From NCBI RefSeq assembly GCF_014054525.1, contig NZ_CP059564.1, positions 568,357 through 632,356 of the forward strand: a stretch of DNA of 64,000 nt. The letters run 5' to 3'. Below the pieces are notes generated by a model that made no database searches, had not been told where the DNA came from, and worked only from the letters and a program-made list of their open reading frames with translations. Of the stretch, positions 1 through 8,310 are shown piece by piece (within the stretch, counting starts at the first letter, position 1; each line of letters starts with the position of its first letter). A program made the translations under genes and the position numbers. Source of the DNA: Alysiella filiformis. Its GTDB lineage: Bacteria > Pseudomonadota > Gammaproteobacteria > Burkholderiales > Neisseriaceae.

Positions 1-547
1 TGCAGACGGTGAACGCCGTTACATCATCGCCCCACGCGGTATTCAGGCAGGCGCAGTATTGGTAAGCGGTGCAGAAGCCGCCATCAAAGTGGGCAACACT
101 TTGCCAATCCGCAACATTCCTGTTGGTACCACCATTCACTGCATTGAAATGAAACCTGGTAAAGGCGCACAAATCGCGCGTTCTGCTGGTGCTTCTGCAG
201 TGTTGTTGGCAAAAGAAGGCATTTACGCCCAAGTGCGTTTGCGTTCTGGTGAAGTTCGCCGCATTCACGTTGATTGCCGCGCCACCATCGGTGAAGTGGG
301 CAACGAAGAGCAAAGCCTGAAAAAAATCGGTAAAGCAGGTGCCAACCGTTGGCGTGGTATTCGCCCAACCGTACGCGGTGTGGTGATGAACCCAGTAGAC
401 CACCCACATGGTGGTGGTGAAGGTCGCACAGGCGAAGCACGCGAACCCGTTAGCCCATGGGGTACTCCTGCCAAAGGCTATCGCACTCGTAACAACAAAC
501 GCACGGACAATATGATTGTTCGCCGCCGCTACTCTAACAAAGGTTAA
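1..547 (+). CDS. rplB: 50S ribosomal protein L2, C-terminal part
   Basis: The reading frame is open from base 2 and the start lies outside the window, so only about the last 181 residues are present. The segment carries L2 hallmarks: a GNTLP motif, the [20 protein letters not shown] signature of the peptidyl-transferase region (the universally conserved His lies in HPHGGG) and a basic C-terminus. L2 helps build the peptidyl-transferase centre and joins the subunits. rpsS follows after 5 bases, the usual S10-operon order. The first ATG inside the window is internal and is not the start. Confidence 0.98.
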   Translation, partial: ADGERRYIIAPRGIQAGAVLVSGAEAAIKVGNTLPIRNIPVGTTIHCIEMKPGKGAQIARSAGASAVLLAKEGIYAQVRLRSGEVRRIHVDCRATIGEVGNEEQSLKKIGKAGANRWRGIRPTVRGVVMNPVDHPHGGGEGRTGEAREPVSPWGTPAKGYRTRNNKRTDNMIVRRRYSNKG

Positions 548-552
548 TTAAC

Positions 553-831
553 ATGGCTCGTTCATTGAAAAAAGGTCCATACGTTGACCTGCACTTATTG
601 AAAAAAGTAGATGCGGCTCGTGCGAACAACGACAAGCGTCCAATCAAAACTTGGTCGCGCCGTTCTACCATTTTGCCTGATTTCATCGGCTTAACCATTG
701 CTGTACACAACGGTCGCACACATGTGCCTGTGTTCATCAGCGACAACATGGTCGGTCATAAATTGGGTGAGTTCTCATTGACCCGTACCTTTAAAGGTCA
801 TTTGGCTGATAAAAAAGCCAAGAAAAAATAA
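553..831 (+). CDS. rpsS: 30S ribosomal protein S19
   Basis: This is a 92-residue protein of normal length beginning [12 protein letters not shown], the standard S19 N-terminus, with the conserved KTWSRRSTI and GHKLGEFS motifs. S19 binds 16S rRNA in the head of the small subunit together with S13. It sits between rplB and rplV, and AAAGG about 10 bases upstream acts as the ribosome binding site. The gene is clearly part of the same transcript. Confidence 0.98.
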   Translation: MARSLKKGPYVDLHLLKKVDAARANNDKRPIKTWSRRSTILPDFIGLTIAVHNGRTHVPVFISDNMVGHKLGEFSLTRTFKGHLADKKAKKK

Positions 832-839
832 GGTGAAAC

Positions 840-1169
840 ATGAGAGTAACTGCACAACATAACAACGCCCGCATTTCTGCTCAAAAAGCCCGTTTGGTGG
901 CAGACATGATTCGTGGTAAAGACGTTGCCCAAGCCCTGAACATTTTGGCATTCAGCCCCAAAAAAGGTGCTGAATTGATTAAAAAAGTGTTGGAATCCGC
1001 CATCGCCAATGCCGAACACAACAACGGTGCCGACATTGATGAATTGAAAGTCGTAACGATTTTCGTGGACAAAGGACCCAGCCTGAAACGCTTCCAAGCG
1101 CGTGCCAAAGGTCGCGGTAACCGCATTGAAAAACAAACTTGCCACATCAACGTGGTGGTAGGCAACTAA
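840..1169 (+). CDS. rplV: 50S ribosomal protein L22
   Basis: The product is 109 residues, typical for L22. It begins [13 protein letters not shown] and contains the conserved [12 protein letters not shown] segment, and the C-terminal half holds the beta-hairpin region that lines the peptide exit tunnel ([14 protein letters not shown]). The start is 8 bases after the rpsS stop with AAGGTG just upstream. The order rpsS-rplV-rpsC is the standard one. Confidence 0.98.
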   Translation: MRVTAQHNNARISAQKARLVADMIRGKDVAQALNILAFSPKKGAELIKKVLESAIANAEHNNGADIDELKVVTIFVDKGPSLKRFQARAKGRGNRIEKQTCHINVVVGN

Positions 1170-1178
1170 GGAATAACC

Positions 1179-1880
1179 ATGGGACAAAAAATTCATCCAG
1201 TTGGTTTCCGACTGGCAGTCAATAAAGACTGGTCTTCAAAATGGTTTGCCAAAAGCACCGACTTTGCCGCCGTTTTGAAACAAGATATTGATGTACGCGA
1301 ATATTTGCGTAAACGCTTAGCCAATGCTTCTGTTAGCCGTGTCGTGATTGAGCGTCCTGCTAAATCTGCACGCATTACCATTCACACGGCTCGCCCTGGT
1401 GTGGTAATCGGTCAAAAAGGCGCAGACATTGAAGTATTGAAACGCGATTTGGAAAAATTGCTGGGCGTGGCGGTTCATGTGAACATTGAAGAAATCCGCA
1501 AACCTGAATTGGACGCTCAATTGATTGCTGACGGTATCGCGCAACAATTGGAAAAACGTGTTCAATTCCGCCGTGCAATGAAACGTTCTATGCAAAACGC
1601 CATGCGCGCTGGCGCAAAAGGCATCAAAATTATGGTGTCTGGTCGTTTGAACGGTGCGGACATTGCGCGTAGCGAATGGTATCGTGAAGGTCGTGTGCCT
1701 TTGCATACTTTACGCGCTGATGTGGATTATGCTACCAGCGAAGCCTTGACCACTTATGGTATCTTGGGCTTGAAAGTATGGGTGTACAAAGGCGAAGTAG
1801 GTCAAGTTCAAGCGCAGCCTGAACAACGCGAAAACCGCCGCAACAACCGTAAAGGAGGTCGCAATGCTGCAACCAACTAG
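1179..1880 (+). CDS. rpsC: 30S ribosomal protein S3
   Basis: The product is 233 residues starting [12 protein letters not shown], the invariant S3 N-terminus, followed by the KH RNA-binding domain ([11 protein letters not shown], about residues 70-90) and the C-terminal S3 domain ([27 protein letters not shown] region). S3 forms part of the mRNA entry tunnel. The last 17 bases overlap rplP, and a very strong ribosome binding site (AAAGGAGGT) for rplP lies inside the S3 C-terminal codons, which suggests translational coupling. Confidence 0.98.
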   Translation: MGQKIHPVGFRLAVNKDWSSKWFAKSTDFAAVLKQDIDVREYLRKRLANASVSRVVIERPAKSARITIHTARPGVVIGQKGADIEVLKRDLEKLLGVAVHVNIEEIRKPELDAQLIADGIAQQLEKRVQFRRAMKRSMQNAMRAGAKGIKIMVSGRLNGADIARSEWYREGRVPLHTLRADVDYATSEALTTYGILGLKVWVYKGEVGQVQAQPEQRENRRNNRKGGRNAATN

Positions 1881-2280
1881 ACTGAAATACCGCAAACAGC
1901 ACAAAGGTCGCAACACGGGCGTGGCAACACGCGGTAACACCGTTAGCTTTGGCGATTTTGGTTTGAAAGCTGTGGGTCGTGGTCGTTTGACTGCTCGTCA
2001 AATTGAGGCGGCTCGCCGTGCGATGACGCGCCACATTAAACGTGGTGGTCGCATTTGGATTCGTGTATTCCCCGATAAACCGATTACGGCTAAACCCATT
2101 CAAGTGCGTATGGGTGGCGGTAAAGGTTCGGTTGAATACTATGTTGCCGAAATCCAACCCGGTAAAGTGTTGTATGAAATGGACGGCGTGGCTGAGTCTT
2201 TGGCGCGTGAAGCGTTTGCTTTGGCTGCGGCTAAATTGCCTATCCCAACAACCTTTGTAACAAGACAGGTGGGTAAATAA
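1864..2280 (+). CDS. rplP: 50S ribosomal protein L16
   Basis: The product is 138 residues starting [17 protein letters not shown] with the conserved [13 protein letters not shown] motif. L16 helps position tRNA at the A site of the large subunit. The start lies inside rpsC, preceded by AAAGGAGGT at 1851-1859. The stop TAA shares its last base with the ATG of rpmC (TAATG), so translation of rplP, rpmC and rpsQ is probably coupled. Confidence 0.98.
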   Translation: MLQPTRLKYRKQHKGRNTGVATRGNTVSFGDFGLKAVGRGRLTARQIEAARRAMTRHIKRGGRIWIRVFPDKPITAKPIQVRMGGGKGSVEYYVAEIQPGKVLYEMDGVAESLAREAFALAAAKLPIPTTFVTRQVGK

Positions 2281-2471
2281 TGAAAGCCAATGAATTGAAA
2301 GAAAAATCAGTTGAGCAACTGAACGAAGTTTTGGTTGATTTGCTGAAACAACAATTCGGTCTGCGTATGCAACATGCTACGGGTCAGTTGGGTCAAACCA
2401 GCGCGATTAAGCAAGTGCGCCGCGATATTGCTCGTGTGAAAACCATTATTGCCGAGAAAGGTGCCAAATAA
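2280..2471 (+). CDS. rpmC: 50S ribosomal protein L29
   Basis: This is a 63-residue two-helix protein starting [14 protein letters not shown] with the conserved [11 protein letters not shown] segment. L29 sits near the exit tunnel and contributes to the docking site for trigger factor and SRP. Both ends use TAATG overlaps with neighbours, the tightest coupling in this cluster. Confidence 0.97.
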   Translation: MKANELKEKSVEQLNEVLVDLLKQQFGLRMQHATGQLGQTSAIKQVRRDIARVKTIIAEKGAK

Positions 2472-2734
2472 TGAGTACTGAAAAAATTGTTCGTACTTTG
2501 CAAGGCAAAGTGGTCAGCGACAAAATGGACAAAACCGTTACTGTATTGGTTGAACGTAAAGTAAAACACCCTTTGTACGGTAAAATTGTTCGCCGCTCTA
2601 CCAAAATCCACGCTCATGATGAGCAAAACCAATATGGCATTGGCGACATTGTGGTGATTGAAGAATCTCGCCCTTTGTCTAAAACCAAAGCTTGGGTGGT
2701 AAAAGAGTTGGTTGAAAAAGCGCGTACTGTTTAA
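2471..2734 (+). CDS. rpsQ: 30S ribosomal protein S17
   Basis: The product is 87 residues with the S17 OB-fold signature ([20 protein letters not shown], then HPLYGKI). S17 is a primary 16S rRNA binding protein. In most bacteria rplN follows directly, but here a factor-independent terminator lies 18 bases after the stop and rplN is 4 kb away behind its own promoter. The S10-type transcript therefore probably ends here. Confidence 0.98.
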   Translation: MSTEKIVRTLQGKVVSDKMDKTVTVLVERKVKHPLYGKIVRRSTKIHAHDEQNQYGIGDIVVIEESRPLSKTKAWVVKELVEKARTV

Positions 2735-2751
2735 TTGACAGCACCCTAATC

Positions 2752-2797
2752 AAAAGCGAAGTTGGCAGGATTTGTTCCTGTGAACTTCGCTTTTTTT
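2752..2797 (+). terminator. Rho-independent terminator after rpsQ
   Basis: The arms AAAGCGAAGTT and AACTTCGCTTT can pair around a 17-base loop, followed by a run of seven T. This is a textbook intrinsic terminator and marks the end of the first ribosomal transcript. An uptake sequence follows at once. Confidence 0.92.
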
Positions 2798-2798
2798 G

Positions 2799-2817
2799 TT
2801 TTCAGGCTGCCTGAAAA
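2799..2817. repeat. DNA uptake sequence family (representative copy)
   Basis: TTTTCAGGCTGCCTGAAAA is one copy of a near-palindromic element, TTCAGGC[A/T]GCCTGAA, found dozens of times in the window. Other examples are at 2882-2896, 3835-3849, 3923-3937, 5167-5181, 5463-5477, 5613-5627, 6408-6422, 6663-6677, 10677-10691 and 12514-12528. The 12-base core matches the published Simonsiella-type uptake sequence on one strand and the Kingella-type on the other. In Neisseriaceae these are bound by the pilin-like protein ComP during natural transformation. Copies occur both between and inside genes. Confidence 0.93.
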
Positions 2818-2819
2818 GA

Positions 2820-2849
2820 ATAGGGGACAGATGTGAAATCTGCCCCTGC
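2820..2849. repeat. Fragment related to the inner part of the 134-bp MITE
   Basis: The stretch containing AGATGTGAAATCTGCCCCT can fold on itself and closely resembles the right inner part of the MITE at 17569-17702 (AGATATGAAATCTGCCCCTA). It lies between two uptake sequences. It may be a degraded copy or a shared ancestral module. The link rests on similarity by eye only. Confidence 0.5.
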
Positions 2850-2898
2850 GTTTGTTTTCAAAATGATTTTGGCAAATGTTTTTCAGGCTGCCTGAAAA

Positions 2899-3741
2899 TC
2901 ACTTCCGCAACATCATTTCCAAAAATTCAACAAAATGGGCTGCCCACGCGCTTTCGTGGTGTTTTTTGCCCGCCATAATCCGCAAGGAAATCTTGTCCAA
3001 CGGCACGCCCGAACGCAGCAGCAACTGGTAATAGCGCAAACTGCAATCGATGTATTCTTGGCTCATGGAGGTGGAACCTGTGAAGTGTTTGTCCACATCA
3101 TCGCCTTCGTTGGTGCCAACTTGTATGTACACTTTGCTGTGTGGATTGTTGGGGTGTTGCGCCAAAAAATCCAAAAATGGCTGTTCGCTGAACCACGATG
3201 CCAGTGAAAATACGCCCAATCCGCCAAATACTTGCGGATAAGCCGCGCCCAAATACGCGGTAATCAAACCGCCCATGGAGCTGCCTGCGACAAAGGTGTT
3301 TTCGCGGTCGGGCAGGGTGCGGTAGGTCGCGTCCACAAAGGGTTTGACCGTTTCAACCAGCCATTTGCCGTATGCTGCGCCCAAGCCGCCCGAGCCGTAT
3401 TCTATCGTGTTGGGGTGGGCGGACGTGGTTTGCCATGGGGCATATTCGGTTAGGCGCATGATGTGGTCGGCGGGGTTGTCGATGCCGACTATCATCACTT
3501 TGGGGAAATGCGGATTGGCTTTAATGGTGGGAATGACTTTCCACGAATGGCGCGTGTAGGATTGTTTGCTGTAAAACACGTTTTGCCCATCGTGCATGTA
3601 AATCACGGGGTAGCGTTGGTTTTCTTGGGCGTAGTTTTTGGGCAGCAACACGCGCACTTTGCGTTGATGATTGAAATGGGGAACGTGAAATTCGTGCTCC
3701 ATTAAAGGCAATTCTTGATAAAATTCAATGTCTTTTTTCAT
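2899..3741 (-). CDS. Esterase of the alpha/beta hydrolase fold (PF00756-like)
   Basis: The product is 280 residues with no signal peptide, so probably cytoplasmic. Visible features are a YMHDGQN motif (about residues 48-54), which in this family lies near the oxyanion hole, the nucleophile elbow GSSMGG with Ser155, and a late KKHHESAW segment (about 260-267) that supplies the catalytic His. The family includes esterase D, enterobactin esterase and antigen-85-like enzymes; the substrate is not evident. It is divergent from the ATP-grasp gene at 3978 and lies between rpsQ and rplN, an unusual place. The start has no clear ribosome binding site, so a shorter start at residue 14 is possible. Confidence 0.85.
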   Translation of the reverse strand: MKKDIEFYQELPLMEHEFHVPHFNHQRKVRVLLPKNYAQENQRYPVIYMHDGQNVFYSKQSYTRHSWKVIPTIKANPHFPKVMIVGIDNPADHIMRLTEYAPWQTTSAHPNTIEYGSGGLGAAYGKWLVETVKPFVDATYRTLPDRENTFVAGSSMGGLITAYLGAAYPQVFGGLGVFSLASWFSEQPFLDFLAQHPNNPHSKVYIQVGTNEGDDVDKHFTGSTSMSQEYIDCSLRYYQLLLRSGVPLDKISLRIMAGKKHHESAWAAHFVEFLEMMLRK

Positions 3742-3834
3742 GAGAGTGGGTTGGTGGGGGTCGGAAAAATGCTTTATTTTAACGTATTTTAAAAATGGGA
3801 TTGTGAAATTAGGTTAATTTGCCTAGAATGCGTT

Positions 3835-3937
3835 TTCAGGCTGCCTGAAAAAGTGAATGTGCCAGCAATTTGTTCCCTCCGCCTTGGAAAGGGGCAGATT
3901 GCGGCAAGCAAGCATTTTATTTTTCAGGCAGCCTGAA
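3835..3937. repeat. Uptake-sequence-bracketed repeat, copy 1
   Basis: A uptake sequence at each end encloses GTGCCAGCAATTTGTTCCCT, a short degraded arm and AGATTGCGGCA. The same order of blocks is seen at 5463-5627, where the CCCTCTCC arms are intact. It fills most of the intergenic space between the divergent esterase and ATP-grasp genes. Confidence 0.7.
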
Positions 3938-3977
3938 AAAATATCCCAAAAACCTCATTTCACAGAAAGAAAACATC

Positions 3978-5156
3978 ATGTCCCGACCCATCAATTTTGT
4001 GATGATTTCACCGCATTTTCCCACCAATTTTGAGACTTTTGCCGTGCGTTTGCGCGAGCAGGGCATCAACACTTTGGGCATTGCCGATGTGCCGTATGAA
4101 AGTTTGAGCGACAATTTGCGCGCCCATTTGACCGAATATTATCGCGTGGACAATATGCACGATTATGAGCAAGTTTACCGCGCGGTGGGCTATTTTGCCC
4201 ACAAATACGGTCGCATTGACCGCATTGAATCGCACAATGAATACTGGTTGGAATTGGACGCGCAGTTGCGTACCGATTTTAACGTGTTTGGCTACAAAAA
4301 CAAGGACATGCTTGTCATCAAAACCAAAGCGAAAATGAAAGAAGTGTTCCGTCAGGCAGGCTTGAAAGTGGCAAACGGGCGCGTGTTTGGCGATGAAGCC
4401 GATGCGCGTAAATTGGTTAAAGAATTGAAATTGCCCGTTGTCATCAAACCCAATTCGGGCGTGGGCGCGAGCGATACCTACAAAATCCACACCGAAAGCG
4501 ATTTAAACGCCTTTTTCAGCCAGCGCAATCCGCACGTTGAATACATCATGGAAGAGTGTATCGTGGGCGACATCGTTACCTTTGACGGCTTGACCGACTG
4601 CGATGGCAACATCGTCTTTTATGCAGGCATGCAATATTCCGAATCCATTTTGGACACAGTCGCCGCCGACCGCGATATGTACTATTGGGTGCCGCGCGAA
4701 TTGTCGCCCAAATTGGTGGAACTGGGCAAGAAATGCGTGGACGCATTTGGCATTAAAGAACGCTTTTTCCATTTTGAATTTTTCCGCGTCAATGGCAGAG
4801 ATGAATTTATGCCTTTGGAAATCAACTGCCGCCCACCTGGGGGTTTGACCATTGATATGTGGAATTATGCCAACGATTTTGACGTGTTTGCCGAATACGC
4901 CAATATGGTGCAAGGCAAACCCTTTGCCAGCCAAATCACGCGCCCATGGAATGTGGTGTACATGGCACGCAAAGCCGACCGCCACTACGTTCACAGCCTA
5001 GACGAGGTACGCCAGCATTGTGCAGGCAGCCTGATTGGCATAGAACAAGTGCCAGAAGTGTTTGCCAAAATCATGGGCGCACACGGCGTGTTGGCGCGCA
5101 CCGAAACGCTGGCACAATTACACGAATTGGCAGCATTTACCCAAGCAAAATATTGA
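3978..5156 (+). CDS. ATP-grasp domain ligase, substrate unknown
   Basis: The product is 392 residues from ATG 3978 (MSRPINFVMISPHF); the upstream extension in the same frame runs through repeat DNA, and AGAAAGA precedes this start. An N-terminal pre-ATP-grasp domain (1-115) is followed by an ATP-grasp fold with the nucleotide lysine in KPNSGVGASDT (about 157), the EE..VGD segment (about 192-200) and the metal-binding EINCRPPGG (about 281-289). Such enzymes join a carboxylate to an amine through an acyl phosphate. It is not carbamoyl-phosphate synthase, since only one half is present. It is flanked by two esterases, suggesting one small pathway. Confidence 0.85.
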   Translation: MSRPINFVMISPHFPTNFETFAVRLREQGINTLGIADVPYESLSDNLRAHLTEYYRVDNMHDYEQVYRAVGYFAHKYGRIDRIESHNEYWLELDAQLRTDFNVFGYKNKDMLVIKTKAKMKEVFRQAGLKVANGRVFGDEADARKLVKELKLPVVIKPNSGVGASDTYKIHTESDLNAFFSQRNPHVEYIMEECIVGDIVTFDGLTDCDGNIVFYAGMQYSESILDTVAADRDMYYWVPRELSPKLVELGKKCVDAFGIKERFFHFEFFRVNGRDEFMPLEINCRPPGGLTIDMWNYANDFDVFAEYANMVQGKPFASQITRPWNVVYMARKADRHYVHSLDEVRQHCAGSLIGIEQVPEVFAKIMGAHGVLARTETLAQLHELAAFTQAKY

Positions 5157-5161
5157 TTAAG

Positions 5162-5476
5162 ATGGTTTCAGGCAGCCTGAAAATGTTTTTTACGCATTTA
5201 AACGATTTTTTTGAAATGTTAAACCACCCATCTGTTGAATTAGACGAATGGTATTTGGCAGACTTTATTGAGCAAAATGTTGATGTGTTGCAATCGCATC
5301 AAGCCTTTGATATTTTGGTGCAATTTGTCTCCTATCTTTTGCAACATGATTATGGCGATTTTGAATACGAAATCCGCACCATCATTGCCGCATTAAAACG
5401 TCAGGCAGATACCAACGAAATATTTTGGACAGAAGTTCAACAAAATCAATTTAATCACTATTTTCAGGCAGCCTGA
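5162..5476 (+). CDS. Small acidic hypothetical protein
   Basis: The frame encodes up to 104 residues. An ATG at 5162 would translate an uptake sequence (SGSLK), so the ATG at 5183 (MFFTHLNDFFEML) is an equally good start and gives 97 residues; neither has a clear ribosome binding site. The protein is mainly helical in appearance, acidic, without signal peptide or membrane segment. The C-terminus FQAA and the stop codon come from the uptake sequence at 5463-5477. It sits 5 bases after the ATP-grasp gene and is probably co-transcribed. I recognise no family. Confidence 0.6.
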   Translation: MVSGSLKMFFTHLNDFFEMLNHPSVELDEWYLADFIEQNVDVLQSHQAFDILVQFVSYLLQHDYGDFEYEIRTIIAALKRQADTNEIFWTEVQQNQFNHYFQAA

Positions 5477-5627
5477 AAACGGAAACGTGCCAACAATTTG
5501 TTCCCTCTCCTGTGGGAGAGGGTTAGGGAGAGGGCAAATCGCAACGTACAACCCTCTCCCCAGCCCTCTCCCAAAGGGAGAGGGAGTAAGATTGCGGCAC
5601 ACAAAAAACATTTTCAGGCAGCCTGAA
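5463..5627. repeat. Uptake-sequence-bracketed repeat, copy 2 (intact arms)
   Basis: Between two uptake sequences lie two arms, each itself a hairpin: CCCTCTCCTGTGGGAGAGGG with TTAGGGAGAGGG on the left, and CCCTCTCCCCAGCCCTCTCC with an AAAGGGAGAGGG tail on the right. The arms are inverted repeats of each other of about 32 bases. Flanking blocks GTGCCAACAATTTGTTCCCT and AGATTGCGGCA match copy 1. This is the clearest copy and defines the family. Confidence 0.85.
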
Positions 5628-5652
5628 ACCCCATTTCCAAAGAAAGCAAACC

Positions 5653-6405
5653 ATGAAATTTGAAAGCCGAACCCATTGGAGCAGCCAACTCGGACGTGAA
5701 ATGCCCTTCAACGTGTACGGACACGCAGGCAAACCCATGCTCGTGTTTCCATCGTCAGGTGGCAGCCACCAAGAATACGCCAATTTTGGCATGATAAACG
5801 CCATAAGCCCCTTTATAGAAAGCGGCAAAATCACCGTCTACACCCCCGATTCCATAGACAAAGAATCATGGTTGGCAGAAAACAAATCCCCACACCACAT
5901 GGCACAAGCCCACGAAGCCTACGACCGCTACATGATGCACGAATTCGTTCCCCACATACGCCACCAATCACAATGGGACAAAGCCATCATCGCCACAGGT
6001 TGCAGCATGGGCGCATACCACGCCGTCAATTTTGCCCTGCGCCACCCCGATGTGTTTGACACCACCATCGCATTGAGCGGCGTGTACGACATTCAAGGTT
6101 TCACAGGCAACTATCATGGCGACCCCATCGTGTACCACAATTCCCCCCTAGATTATTTGTGGCATCAACACGATGACTGGTTTTTATCACGCTACCGCCA
6201 AAACCACCACATCATTGCCGTAGCCCAAGGCGCGTGGGAAGAACGCCACATAGAAGACACCCGCCGTTTACAAGCCGCCTTTGCCGCCAAAAATATAGAC
6301 GCATGGTTTGACTACTGGGGACACGACATGCCCCACGACTGGACAACATGGCGCAAGCAAATGCCCTATTTTTTAGAAAAACTCGCAGAGCAAGGCATCA
6401 TTTAA
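5653..6405 (+). CDS. Second alpha/beta hydrolase (esterase family)
   Basis: The product is 250 residues starting MKFESRTHWSSQLGREM, with an AAAGAAAG stretch upstream. The nucleophile elbow is GCSMGAY with Ser118, and a likely catalytic His sits near residue 224 in WGHDMPHDW. The first part (VFPSSGGSHQEY) looks like the oxyanion strand. No signal peptide is present. It differs clearly in sequence from the esterase at 2899-3741, so the two are not a recent duplication. It is the last gene of the cassette; after it come an uptake sequence and the promoter of the rplN transcript. Confidence 0.85.
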   Translation: MKFESRTHWSSQLGREMPFNVYGHAGKPMLVFPSSGGSHQEYANFGMINAISPFIESGKITVYTPDSIDKESWLAENKSPHHMAQAHEAYDRYMMHEFVPHIRHQSQWDKAIIATGCSMGAYHAVNFALRHPDVFDTTIALSGVYDIQGFTGNYHGDPIVYHNSPLDYLWHQHDDWFLSRYRQNHHIIAVAQGAWEERHIEDTRRLQAAFAAKNIDAWFDYWGHDMPHDWTTWRKQMPYFLEKLAEQGII

Positions 6406-6530
6406 GTTTCAGGCAGCCTGAAAGCGCGTGGCGCACAGTGGGTGTGAACGTGGCGTTGCGCCGCCACACCCACGCTTGGGGTGGTGGCACACGTTCATTT
6501 CAGGCAGCAAAAAAAGACCAGAATAAACCC

Positions 6531-6559
6531 TTGTCATCTTTTAAGTAAAGGCGTATAAT
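6531..6559 (+). promoter_or_regulatory. Sigma-70 promoter for the rplN transcript
   Basis: TTGTCA (6531-6536) and a perfect TATAAT (6554-6559) are separated by 17 bases, an almost ideal promoter. Transcription would begin near 6566, leaving a leader of about 155 bases before rplN. This explains how the spc genes are expressed after the terminator at 2752-2797. Confidence 0.88.
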
Positions 6560-6565
6560 GCGCCA

Positions 6566-6720
6566 CTCTTTCAGCCCAAATCTGGGCATCTTCCCTTCGG
6601 GGCCAAGACTGGTTTACTGGAACCCATTGCGGTTTCGGGTTGAACGAAACGCAAAAGCGGATTTCAGGCAGCCTGAAAGTGGTAAATTAAGTTGGATTTA
6701 AATAAACAAGGTTATTTAAC
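6566..6720 (+). promoter_or_regulatory. Structured 5' leader of the rplN transcript
   Basis: The leader can form several small hairpins, for example GCCCA-AATC-TGGGC (6573-6586), then CCCTTCGGGG and a GGTTTCGGGTTGAACGAAAC segment, before an uptake sequence at 6663-6677. Its length is unusual for a transcript that simply starts translation, which suggests a regulatory role such as binding of a ribosomal protein. No known leader family was recognised. The rest of the 6406-6530 gap holds an uptake sequence and an inverted repeat of GTGGGTGTG. Confidence 0.5.
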
Positions 6721-7089
6721 ATGATTCAAATGCAGACCATCTTGGATGTGGCTGATAACTCTGGTGCGCGCCGCGTGATGTGCATCAAAGTATTGGGCGG
6801 CTCCAAGCGTCGCTACGCGAATGTGGGCGACATCATTAAAGTGGCAGTAAAAGACGCTGCCCCTCGTGGACGCGTGAAAAAGGGTGATGTTTACAATGCC
6901 GTAGTGGTTCGCACCGCAAAAGGCATTCGCCGCCCTGATGGCGCACTGATTAAATTTGACAACAACGCAGCCGTGTTGTTGAACAACAAATTAGAGCCCA
7001 TGGGTACCCGTATTTTCGGACCAGTAACGCGCGAATTGCGTACTGAGCGTTTTATGAAAATTGTTTCATTGGCACCCGAAGTGCTTTAA
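6721..7089 (+). CDS. rplN: 50S ribosomal protein L14
   Basis: The product is 122 residues starting [21 protein letters not shown], with the conserved [11 protein letters not shown] and RGVKKGDV-type motifs. L14 lies at the subunit interface and contacts 16S rRNA. It is the first gene of the transcript starting near 6566. A weak AAGG lies about 9 bases upstream. Confidence 0.98.
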   Translation: MIQMQTILDVADNSGARRVMCIKVLGGSKRRYANVGDIIKVAVKDAAPRGRVKKGDVYNAVVVRTAKGIRRPDGALIKFDNNAAVLLNNKLEPMGTRIFGPVTRELRTERFMKIVSLAPEVL

Positions 7090-7107
7090 TTAAGAAAGGG
7101 TTACACA

Positions 7108-7446
7108 ATGAACAAAATCATTAAAGGCGACAAAGTCATCGTCATTACTGGCAAAGACAAAGGCAAACAAGGTCAAGTGGTGCGCGTATTGGGCGACAAA
7201 GTGATTGTTGAAGGCGTAAACATCGTAAAACGCCACCAAAAACCCAATCCCATGCGTGGCATTGAAGGCGGCATCATTACCAAAGAAATGCCATTGGCAA
7301 TTTCAAACGTTGCCATTTTCAATCCCCAAACCCAAAAAGCAGACCGCGTTGGCATTAAATTGATTGAAGGCGAAGGCAAAGTAAAACGCGTTCGCGTATT
7401 TAAATCAAATGGTGCAGAAGTGCCTGCTCCGAGCAAAGGTGAATAA
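7108..7446 (+). CDS. rplX: 50S ribosomal protein L24
   Basis: The product is 112 residues with an N-terminal KOW motif ([19 protein letters not shown]). L24 starts assembly of the large subunit. AAAGGG precedes the start. The gene sits in the standard place between rplN and rplE, ending two bases before the next ATG. Confidence 0.97.
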   Translation: MNKIIKGDKVIVITGKDKGKQGQVVRVLGDKVIVEGVNIVKRHQKPNPMRGIEGGIITKEMPLAISNVAIFNPQTQKADRVGIKLIEGEGKVKRVRVFKSNGAEVPAPSKGE

Positions 7447-7448
7447 AC

Positions 7449-7988
7449 ATGGCACGTTTACAAGAATACTACAAAAACACCGTTGTACCAGAATTGATGA
7501 AACAATTCGGTTACAAATCCATCATGGAAGTACCCCGTATTGAAAAAATCACTTTGAATATGGGTGTGGGCGAAGCAGTTGCCGACAAAAAAGTGATGGA
7601 ACACGCCGTAAACGATTTGCAAAAAATCGCAGGTCAAAAACCCGTTGTTACCGTAGCACGCAAATCCATTGCAGGCTTTAAAATCCGTGACAACTACCCC
7701 GTAGGTTGCAAAGTAACCTTGCGCCGTGAACGCATGTTTGAATTTTTAGACCGCTTGGTAACCATCGCATTGCCCCGTGTGCGCGACTTCCGTGGCGTGA
7801 GCGGCAAATCATTTGACGGTCGCGGTAACTACAACATGGGTGTGCGCGAACAAATCATTTTCCCCGAAATTGAGTACGATAAAATTGATGCGTTGCGCGG
7901 TTTGAACATCACCATCACCACCACGGCTAAAACGGACGAAGAAGCGAAAGCTTTGTTGTCATTGTTTAAATTCCCATTTAAAGGTTAA
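7449..7988 (+). CDS. rplE: 50S ribosomal protein L5
   Basis: The product is 179 residues, normal for L5, with the conserved [22 protein letters not shown] and [18 protein letters not shown] segments. L5 binds 5S rRNA and contacts the P-site tRNA and S13. The start is 2 bases after the rplX stop, indicating coupled translation. In E. coli, S8 represses the spc operon at this start; I did not see a clear copy of that site. Confidence 0.98.
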   Translation: MARLQEYYKNTVVPELMKQFGYKSIMEVPRIEKITLNMGVGEAVADKKVMEHAVNDLQKIAGQKPVVTVARKSIAGFKIRDNYPVGCKVTLRRERMFEFLDRLVTIALPRVRDFRGVSGKSFDGRGNYNMGVREQIIFPEIEYDKIDALRGLNITITTTAKTDEEAKALLSLFKFPFKG

Positions 7989-7990
7989 TC

Positions 7991-8296
7991 ATGGCTAAGA
8001 AAGCACTTATTAATCGTGATGCAAAGCGTGTTGCTTTGGCGAAAAAATACGCAGCAAAACGCGCTGCCATTTTTGCCATCATCAATGATGCAAACGCAAC
8101 CGATGAAGCGCGTTTCGAAGCGCGTTTGAAACTGCAATCCATTCCTCGCAATGCTGCTCCTGTGCGCCAACGTCGCCGTTGCGCCATCACAGGTCGCCCA
8201 CGCGGTGTGTTCCGCAAATTCGGTTTGGGTCGTATTAAAATCCGTGAAATCGCCATGCGTGGCGCCATTCCGGGTGTGATTAAAGCCTCTTGGTAA
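7991..8296 (+). CDS. rpsN: 30S ribosomal protein S14, long zinc-free type
   Basis: The product is 101 residues. It lacks the two CxxC pairs of the short zinc-binding form and ends in the typical [19 protein letters not shown] segment followed by VIKASW. S14 lies in the head of the small subunit. It starts 2 bases after rplE. Only this zinc-independent form is present here. Confidence 0.98.
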   Translation: MAKKALINRDAKRVALAKKYAAKRAAIFAIINDANATDEARFEARLKLQSIPRNAAPVRQRRRCAITGRPRGVFRKFGLGRIKIREIAMRGAIPGVIKASW

Positions 8297-8310
8297 TAGG
8301 AGTAGAAAAA

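Noticed and set aside
3870-3977. N-terminal extension of the ATP-grasp protein (MFPPPWKG...)
   Set aside because: It would translate a bracketed repeat and an uptake sequence, while ATG 3978 has a plausible ribosome binding site and starts the conserved domain.
3978-5156. Carbamoyl-phosphate synthase large subunit
   Set aside because: Only one ATP-grasp half is present at 392 residues against more than 1000, so the superfamily resemblance does not support that function.
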